This document shows positions 6,636 to 11,078 of a stretch of DNA of 11,078 nt, in pieces; positions within the stretch are counted from its first letter, which is position 1, and each line of letters opens with the position of its first letter. The notes below the pieces were generated by a model, which made no database searches, was not told the origin of the DNA, and worked only from the letters and a program-made list of their open reading frames with translations. This DNA is from Candidatus Goldiibacteriota bacterium (GTDB lineage: Bacteria > Oederibacteriota > PGYV01 > DSYL01). The position numbers and the translations under genes were made by a program. The DNA is taken from positions 1-11,078 of the forward strand of contig JAOAAI010000196.1 in assembly GCA_026418955.1 (NCBI GenBank). The letters are read 5' to 3'.

Positions 6636-9110
6636 ATGAAAAAATCAACAGTGATGATAAGCATCTTAATAATAGTTTTTTTATCATTTGGAATCCCTGT
6701 TGGTTTGCTTTATTATTATGATAATTTAAGAATTACTCAGTTAAATAATATGCAATCAGAGATATTATGGGCCGAAAATCAAAAGGAAAGGGATTTAATA
6801 AAAGAGCAACTTAAAGAAAAAATAAAGAACATAAATTTAAAAATATCATTATTATCTGATGAAAAAGTAAAAAGCAGATATTCTGCAATATTAGATAACA
6901 GGATTATAAAAGATACTAGTTATTCACAAAAAATTGGTAAAAAGAAAATAACCGATGAATTTTTAAAACAAACAAAAAAGCTTAATGCAGATATAATTCT
7001 TCTTTATACCAATGGAAGCTCATTAATTGCAAACAAACCGGAATTAAACACTTTATCATTTAATAGAAACAACAAATTTTTACAGACTTTACCTTCTAAA
7101 AAAATATCAAGGGATATTAATTTTTCCGCAGGAATTGCAGAATTTTTTATTCCGGTATTAGATTCAAAAGAAAGATTGGTTTCTGTTTTATATGTAAAAG
7201 AAAATATATCAGATATTTCAGAAGAGATAAGAAAAGAAACCCAGTCAGCTCATGGATATAATTTAATTTTTGATATGGCTGGAAAAACAATGTTACATAC
7301 AGATAAAACAAAAGAAAATACCGAAAATATTTTTATTTATCCTGATTTAAAAAGTATAATAACAGAAGAAGTAAAAGATGAAAATATAAAGGAAGCAACA
7401 TATAATAATTTCAAAGGGCTTATCGGCTATAAAAAAGATGAAGCTCTTGAAATTATAACTGCAGTATTCACTCCATATGTTGATTATAGTTTTATGCGTA
7501 AAAAAACAAAAAAGTTTGATTCTGTATTTATGGATAAAACATTTTTTGTTCCGGTCTATGTAATATTACTTATTGTATTTTTTGCAATTTTGTTATTTGC
7601 GAATTTTATAAGCAATTTACCCTTTACTCCTTTAAGAAAAATAATACGGGCTTTATCTCATATAGATGAAGAAACTTTTGAAGAATATTTGCCAAAAATT
7701 AAAAAAGGATTTTATAAAAAAATAATAGATGCGATTTTAATTTTGCGTAGCAGGGTAAAAGCATCAGAAGAAAAAGCAGGAAAATTATCCCAGATGGCAA
7801 AAGAATTAGAAGAAGAGATGGCAAGAGAAGCGGCAAAATCTGATACGGAAATTTCTCAGTTAAGAGATGCAATAAAAATAGTTGAAAATACAAAAGCAAG
7901 TTTAGAAGAAGAAAATATAAAATTAAAAAAAGAGATAGAAAAGCAAAAATCAGATTTTGATAAAAAGATAGCAGAAGAAAAAGCAATATTAAATCAGAAA
8001 ATTATGGATTTAAATAAAGAGATTGAGAAGTTTAAAAATGACCTTAAAAAAGCTCAAGAATCTGCAATTCCTGTTGAAAAAGAAAATATGCGTATGGAAG
8101 CAATTTTGATGATGAACACAGAATTAAAAGGCGTTCTTTCTGTTATTAAAACATATATTTCTTCTGTTTTAGGTGGAGAAGGAAAAATCACTGATGCGCA
8201 GCAACAGTTTTTAGGAGTGGTTATTAATAAATCAGCCAGATTAGAAAGATTGATAAATGATTTAACAGAACTTGCAAGGCTTGAAAAAGGAGAAATAAAA
8301 TTAGCAAGACAGCCAATAGATGTAAATACAATAATACAAGATGTAATATTTGCCATTCAACCACAGGCAGACATAAAAAAGATTGAGTTAAAAGTTAATT
8401 TTTCTCCAACTTTAACAAATTGTCTCGGTGATGCAGCAAGACTTTCAAATGTAATAACACAACTTTTAAATCAGGCATTGAAAGTGTCTCCTCGCGGAAG
8501 CAAAATTATAATAGAAACAAAAGAAGAAAAGGAAAGGGTCCTTATGAAATTTACTGATTTTGGAATGAGTATGCCCCAAACAAAAGCCAACAGTTTATTT
8601 ATTAATTTTCATGGACCTGAATCTTCAGCAGGCCCAGAATTTGCAAATACCGGCCTTCGTTTTCCTATAATAAAAGCAATCATAAATAATATGGGTGGAG
8701 AAATATGGATCGAATCAGAAATAGGAAAAGGTAAAACATTTATAATTTCACTTATCAAAAGTATCGAGAAAGGGCAGGAAATTAAAATACCAGAAATGAA
8801 AAAAGTAGAGCCAACACCAGAAAAACTTGAAACCGCAAAACAGCAGCCACTTGGTATAAAAATACAAAGAAATATAATGCAAGATATAAGTATGGAGACA
8901 CCTAAAAAGGAAAATACAACTCCTAAAGAAACCATATCGGTTAATGATTTACTTTCTTTTAAAGAGGCAGATTTAAAACCTAAAGTTAACTTGCCAGGTA
9001 AAGATGTTAATGTTCCGCAAGATCTTTTAAAAAAGGAAAGCAAAGAAGCAAAATTGCCGGATGAGCTTCCACCTTTACCGGACCTTGATAACGGAAAAGG
9101 AATTATCTAA
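6636..9110 (+). CDS. Cache-domain histidine-kinase-like membrane protein, probable pseudokinase
   Basis: Membrane sensor with a histidine-kinase architecture; AAGGAG (6621-6626) supports the ATG. Predicted order: TM1 (about 7-28); an extracytoplasmic region (29-302) with two PAS-like halves resembling dCache (DIILLYTNGSSLIANK at 119-134, GYNLIFDMAGKTMLHTDK at 207-224); TM2 (303-325); a HAMP-like segment (about 326-375); a long charged coiled coil (375-485); a DHp-like helical hairpin (485-560); an ATPase-like domain (565-707); and a Pro/Lys-rich tail (708-824). The H-box SHELRTPL appears as NTELKGVL, with Thr495 in place of the phospho-acceptor His. The N-box Asn is Gln613 (LLNQALK). The G1 box is DFGMSM (641-646) and the G2 box is NTGLRF (671-676), both short of glycines. 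The fold core remains (MGGEIWIESEIGKG, 686-699). Phosphotransfer therefore seems unlikely; a signalling or scaffold role is inferred. No response regulator gene is adjacent. The gene sits 25 bases after gyrA. Confidence 0.85.
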   Translation: MKKSTVMISILIIVFLSFGIPVGLLYYYDNLRITQLNNMQSEILWAENQKERDLIKEQLKEKIKNINLKISLLSDEKVKSRYSAILDNRIIKDTSYSQKIGKKKITDEFLKQTKKLNADIILLYTNGSSLIANKPELNTLSFNRNNKFLQTLPSKKISRDINFSAGIAEFFIPVLDSKERLVSVLYVKENISDISEEIRKETQSAHGYNLIFDMAGKTMLHTDKTKENTENIFIYPDLKSIITEEVKDENIKEATYNNFKGLIGYKKDEALEIITAVFTPYVDYSFMRKKTKKFDSVFMDKTFFVPVYVILLIVFFAILLFANFISNLPFTPLRKIIRALSHIDEETFEEYLPKIKKGFYKKIIDAILILRSRVKASEEKAGKLSQMAKELEEEMAREAAKSDTEISQLRDAIKIVENTKASLEEENIKLKKEIEKQKSDFDKKIAEEKAILNQKIMDLNKEIEKFKNDLKKAQESAIPVEKENMRMEAILMMNTELKGVLSVIKTYISSVLGGEGKITDAQQQFLGVVINKSARLERLINDLTELARLEKGEIKLARQPIDVNTIIQDVIFAIQPQADIKKIELKVNFSPTLTNCLGDAARLSNVITQLLNQALKVSPRGSKIIIETKEEKERVLMKFTDFGMSMPQTKANSLFINFHGPESSAGPEFANTGLRFPIIKAIINNMGGEIWIESEIGKGKTFIISLIKSIEKGQEIKIPEMKKVEPTPEKLETAKQQPLGIKIQRNIMQDISMETPKKENTTPKETISVNDLLSFKEADLKPKVNLPGKDVNVPQDLLKKESKEAKLPDELPPLPDLDNGKGII

Positions 9111-9136
9111 TTTTTCTGAATGAATGGAAAAAAATA

Positions 9137-10519
9137 ATGGAACCAATCAGGGTAAAAAAATATATTATTGTATTTTTATTTATTTTTATATCTTTTTGTT
9201 CACATGCTGATACAACAGTTTCAGGTATAATTGACAAAAAAGAAAGCTGGACCCCGGCAAATTCCCCATATATAATTTCAGGTAATGTTACAATAGAAAA
9301 AAATGGTATTGTACTTGTTAATCCAGGAACAGTGATTAAATTTAAAAAAGACGGTAAAATAACAGTGAAAGGAATTTTTTATGTAAAAGGAAATATAAAC
9401 AACCCTATAAGATTTCTGCCGGAAGATGGGGAAAGTTTTTACGAAGGAATAAAATATGAAAGCAAATATAAAAATATAATAGAATACTCAATTTTTATCC
9501 GCGGAACAATAATAGTAGAAGGAAGCGTGGTTGAAATATCAAATAATTATATTTTAAATTCTACCGGTATTGAATTATTTCATTTTGCAAACGCAGTTAT
9601 AAAAGATAATTATTTTTATAATAATACATATGGCGTTTATATTGATGGCGAAAAAACTCAGTACAGTATTATTCAGAACACTTTTAATAAAAACAGATTT
9701 GCCATATACATAAAAAGGTCGGATTTAGAACTGATTGCAAAAAACAATTTTTTTAATAATACTGTTAATATAACAAATTATGAAATAAAGGATATTCAAT
9801 GCAAAGAAAATTTCTGGGGAGTGGTAGACGAAAAGAGTATACAGAGCTTTATTTTTGATAAAAAAAACAATCCCAAGGTTGGAAATGTTATTTTTATACC
9901 ATTTTATAAGGATAAATTAAATTTACCCGATCCACCTCCTTCTTTTGTTTCTCTTGTTAAGATTTATTTAAGTTTAAAAAGACCGGATGAGCAACCTGGA
10001 AAATTCGGTTTTTCAGCAGGATTTTCTGGATTTAAACCATTTATACCGGATACTTTTAAAAATCAGGCAGATTATGGAACATCTTTAGAAGCTGAATTTT
10101 TATTGAGTTTAACAGGAGCTTTTGTGTTGGGGCTGGAAGGAAAAATTTTAAATCTCACCAACAAGGATAAAACAGAATATGATTACAGTTATAATTCTAC
10201 ATCTATTTTTTTAAATTGTTACGGCTATTTGGGATATCAACCTAATGTGTTTTTTATTCCCTATATGAAAATAGGAAATGGAGTTTCTTTGCTATCGGAA
10301 CAGTATAAATATGTTGCTGAAAAAACAAAAAAAATAAATGAAATAGATTATACTGTTTTAGGTGCAATAGGATGTGAAATATATCCTTTGAAATTTTTTT
10401 CTATAAGAATAGAACCATCATATAATTATACAGTAAGTTCAAGAGGAAATATATCCAAGCTAATTATATCTGCTAAGGGAACCATTTATTTTAACAGCCC
10501 TTTTGTTTTAAATAATTAA
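9137..10519 (+). CDS. Secreted right-handed beta-helix protein with C-terminal beta-barrel-like domain
   Basis: Probable envelope protein of unknown function. A basic, hydrophobic N-terminus (1-24) ending in SHA before DTT looks like a signal peptide for Sec export. Residues about 45-255 form a right-handed parallel beta-helix: a family-typical opening (SGNVTIEKNGIVLVNPGTVI, 48-67, then KFKKDGKITVKG), repeated Asn-rich turns (NNYI, DNYF, QNTF, KNNFF), and the closing NFWGVVDEKSIQSFI with a later IPFYKD seen in many such proteins. After a PDPPPSF hinge (264-270), residues about 288-452 alternate polar and hydrophobic residues like a small barrel of perhaps 8 strands. The chain layout is autotransporter-like, but the barrel is much shorter than the classical 12-strand one. 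The ribosome site is weak (only GGAAAA nearby), and the start was chosen because it yields the signal peptide. It lies 26 bases after the kinase-like gene and 2 before dciA. Confidence 0.75.
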   Translation: MEPIRVKKYIIVFLFIFISFCSHADTTVSGIIDKKESWTPANSPYIISGNVTIEKNGIVLVNPGTVIKFKKDGKITVKGIFYVKGNINNPIRFLPEDGESFYEGIKYESKYKNIIEYSIFIRGTIIVEGSVVEISNNYILNSTGIELFHFANAVIKDNYFYNNTYGVYIDGEKTQYSIIQNTFNKNRFAIYIKRSDLELIAKNNFFNNTVNITNYEIKDIQCKENFWGVVDEKSIQSFIFDKKNNPKVGNVIFIPFYKDKLNLPDPPPSFVSLVKIYLSLKRPDEQPGKFGFSAGFSGFKPFIPDTFKNQADYGTSLEAEFLLSLTGAFVLGLEGKILNLTNKDKTEYDYSYNSTSIFLNCYGYLGYQPNVFFIPYMKIGNGVSLLSEQYKYVAEKTKKINEIDYTVLGAIGCEIYPLKFFSIRIEPSYNYTVSSRGNISKLIISAKGTIYFNSPFVLNN

Positions 10520-10521
10520 AT

Positions 10522-10818
10522 ATGGATCATATAAAAGACCTTCTCGAAAAATATTTGCAAAAAAAAGAAATCGGAAAATTTTTATCACAGGAAAAAACAA
10601 AAGAGCAGGAGATTTTTTATAACTGGCATAAAATAATAGGAGAAAAATATGAAAAATTTACTGAACCATATAAGATTTTTAACAAGAAATTGTTTATTTA
10701 TGTTGAAAATAGTGTTATAATATCAGAACTAATATATGAAAAAAAGAAAATTATTGAAAAAATTAAAAAAGAATTTTCGTTATCCTTAAAAGATATAGTA
10801 TTTAAAATAAGGCAATAA
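10522..10818 (+). CDS. dciA: DciA-like protein (DUF721), helicase-loading factor
   Basis: Small DUF721/DciA-family protein of 98 aa. DciA is known to help load the replicative helicase DnaB in bacteria that lack DnaC or DnaI-type loaders. The hallmark core is visible: an aromatic-anchored helix NWHKIIGEKYEKFTEPYKI (34-52; Trp35, Gly40), a strand KLFIYVENSVIISEL (56-70), then a charged helix IYEKKKIIEKIKKEF and a closing strand IVFKIRQ. Its position immediately before gyrB, in a replication operon, is common for this family and supports the call. There is no Shine-Dalgarno sequence before the ATG, and the upstream stop is only 2 bases away, so it is probably translated by coupling to the beta-helix gene. 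It consists of the compact KH-like core with a short N-terminal helix. Confidence 0.85.
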   Translation: MDHIKDLLEKYLQKKEIGKFLSQEKTKEQEIFYNWHKIIGEKYEKFTEPYKIFNKKLFIYVENSVIISELIYEKKKIIEKIKKEFSLSLKDIVFKIRQ

Positions 10819-10847
10819 TTAATGTAAGCAAGTAAAAAGGAGGATAT

Positions 10848-11078
10848 ATGGCGCAGAAGGTAAAAAAAGCCAGAAGACAGAAAAAAGAAAAAACAGATAA
10901 AAAAGAAAATCTTTCGCTTTTTGATGAAAAAGAAAATAAAAAAGAAATAGAAGAAGATATAGAAAAAGTAGAAATTACAGATGAAACTGTTTTAAAAGAC
11001 AGCTCATATACAGCAGATAAAATAACGGTTCTTGAAGGTTTAGAGGCAGTTCGTAAAAGGCCTGCAATGTATATAGGC
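10848..11078 (+). CDS. gyrB: DNA gyrase subunit B, 3' truncated by window end
   Basis: The N-terminal 77 residues of the ATPase subunit of gyrase, cut by the window edge. The core begins with [24 protein letters not shown] (54-77), the unmistakable GyrB/ParE entry that leads into the GHKL ATP-binding domain. AAGGAGG (10837-10843) lies 4 bases before the ATG and fixes this start; no later in-frame ATG, GTG or TTG precedes the core. As a result there is a 53-residue, Lys/Glu-rich, probably disordered N-terminal extension, whereas E. coli GyrB reaches the equivalent motif within the first 10 or so residues. GyrB is preferred over ParE because gyrA is in the same operon. It starts 29 bases after dciA. 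Confidence 0.93.
   Translation, partial: MAQKVKKARRQKKEKTDKKENLSLFDEKENKKEIEEDIEKVEITDETVLKDSSYTADKITVLEGLEAVRKRPAMYIG

Noticed and set aside
9185..9215. Lipoprotein signal (ISFC around Cys21) in the beta-helix protein
   Set aside because: Phe at the position before Cys does not fit the lipobox, where a small residue is required; SHA before DTT is a better ordinary signal-peptidase site.
1129..11078. CRISPR arrays, tRNA or rRNA genes, insertion sequences
   Set aside because: No spaced direct repeats, cloverleaf-type sequence, rRNA signature or transposase was seen on either strand.

Overview
The window carries the chromosomal replication-initiation locus of a strongly AT-rich bacterium. All genes lie on the + strand. 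The order is: a 5'-truncated outer-membrane-type protein, an intrinsic terminator, an origin/promoter region, dnaA, a second origin-like intergenic region, dnaN, gyrA, a histidine-kinase-like membrane protein, a beta-helix/beta-barrel surface protein, a DciA (DUF721) protein, and the first 77 codons of gyrB. The cell is probably diderm. Two proteins look like outer-membrane beta-barrels, one with a signal peptide and the other ending in an aromatic residue (KYNW). I cannot assign a phylum from the sequence alone. The first 19 bases are exactly the Nextera/Tn5 mosaic-end adapter, so the left edge is a sequencing artefact and the first gene is cut there.

Left part (20-1128): the truncated barrel gene ends at 1059, followed by a strong 14-bp-stem terminator (1091-1128) that isolates it from the replication genes. 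Region 1129-1350: an extended -10 promoter, three same-orientation DnaA boxes and three copies of a 9-mer AACTTTRTT lead into dnaA, whose best start is ATG 1351. Region 2704-2995: a gene-free, almost pure A/T stretch with two convergent perfect DnaA boxes, one near-match and two inverted repeats. Together the two regions look like a bipartite oriC flanking dnaA, with the unwinding region most likely between dnaA and dnaN.

Right part (2996-11078): six genes are separated by only 2-29 bases with no terminator between them, so they are probably one operon. DnaN (sliding clamp), GyrA/GyrB (supercoiling) and DciA (helicase loading) form a coherent replication set. recF, often next to dnaN, is absent from the stretch shown. 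Inserted between gyrA and dciA are two envelope proteins not expected there. The first is a Cache/HAMP-like/coiled-coil protein with a histidine kinase fold in which the phospho-acceptor His and the key ATP-binding residues appear to be replaced (a probable pseudokinase). The second is a secreted right-handed beta-helix fused to a small beta-barrel, whose gene stops 2 bases before dciA. This pairing of envelope proteins with replication genes is the most unusual thing in the window.
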